Source of the DNA: Oopsacas minuta
Lineage: Eukaryota; Porifera; Hexactinellida; Lyssacinosida; Leucopsacidae
Reading direction: 5' to 3'
DNA: 64,000 bases
Assembly: GCA_024704765.1 (NCBI GenBank)
Contig: JAKMXF010000309.1
Location: 124,001-188,000, forward strand
The notes under the pieces are model-generated. The model saw only the letters and a program-made list of their open reading frames with translations, had not been told where the DNA came from and searched no databases. Shown piece by piece: positions 63,726 through 64,000 of the stretch (its first letter is position 1; each line of letters begins with the position of its first letter). A program made the position numbers and the translations under genes.

Positions 63726-64000
63726 TCAATTCTTCACACTAGAATCTCTACTCCGATACCTTATTCCAGCATCCCTTAATTCTTCAACTTTTGTACTCGG
63801 TAATTCACCTGTCACAGATATCGCATAACAACCTGGTACGAATCCCTCCAAACGTTTCCACTTACCAACCCAACTGTCCTTCGGTGACATTAATGAGATA
63901 ATCCCATCATATGTATTACTAGTGAAATCATCAACCAATGCTTTGTTTTTACGCATTTTGAGTAAATGTTCACAATTATCACATCCATAGTATAGGAAAT
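63726..64000 (-). CDS. SUPT4H1: transcription elongation factor SPT4, 3' part (cut by window edge)
   Basis: From the window edge to the stop at 63726 the frame reads FLYYGCDNCEHLLKMRKN, then NTYDGIISLMSPKDSWVGKW, RLEGFVPGCYAISVTGELP and IRYRSRDSSVKN. This lines up with the whole C-terminal ~90 residues of SPT4, including the second zinc-binding CxxC pair and the conserved SPxDSWV motif. SPT4 pairs with SPT5 to form DSIF, which controls pausing and elongation by RNA polymerase II. The N-terminus with the first zinc-binding Cys pair lies outside. The open frame may cross an exon border beyond the edge. No anomalies. Confidence 0.95.
   Translation of the reverse strand, partial: FLYYGCDNCEHLLKMRKNKALVDDFTSNTYDGIISLMSPKDSWVGKWKRLEGFVPGCYAISVTGELPSTKVEELRDAGIRYRSRDSSVKN

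Overview
The window is nuclear DNA from an early-branching animal. It is AT-rich, introns have GT-AG ends, and many genes are single long open frames. Animal-type genes include TRPA1-like channels, TOLLIP, IQUB, a TMCC-family protein, a ZDHHC17-like palmitoyltransferase, a Gal3ST-like sulfotransferase and a slicer-type Argonaute. A coiled-coil/NHL-repeat family that I associate with sponges occurs in several copies, so a sponge, perhaps a glass sponge, is my best guess. This is an inference, not a proof. I found no rRNA, tRNA, CRISPR or bacterial-type feature.

Layout. 1-9 kb: three copies of a MATE transporter gene in alternating orientation (the first frameshifted and cut by the window edge). 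Two of them form a head-to-head palindrome. A TMEM104-like transporter and a decayed NHL gene lie between copies 2 and 3. 10-14.5 kb: a three-exon TMCC-family gene and nested short DNA transposons. 14.5-25.3 kb, all minus strand: an SLC15-like peptide transporter, IQUB (three exons), an array of coiled-coil+C2 genes (two intact, one decayed), and TOLLIP. 26-31 kb: an NHL pseudogene, a Gal3ST-like gene and a neutral sphingomyelinase. 31.7-45.5 kb: two large single-frame TRPA1-like genes flanking a TRAF-type zinc-finger gene and a glucose-6-phosphate 1-epimerase, with an integrase remnant nearby. 46-49 kb: a broken NHL gene and a PPP4R2-like gene with one apparent frameshift. 49.6-59.6 kb: an eight-exon Argonaute gene with an intact DEDH tetrad. 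61-64 kb: ZDHHC17-like gene and the 3' part of SPT4.

The most striking observation is in Argonaute intron 3 (about 3.3 kb). It holds two broken NHL genes as an inverted repeat with arms of about 1 kb and a 113-base loop. The Argonaute pre-mRNA should therefore contain a long hairpin made of sequence from a dispersed gene family. All five NHL copies in the window are disrupted. The window also has a MATE palindrome of the same geometry, a probable gene-conversion tract between the TRPA1-like paralogues, TOLLIP-related genes that combine an NHL-family coiled coil with a C2 domain, and a hAT-like element nested in a mariner-like element with a visible 8-bp target duplication.
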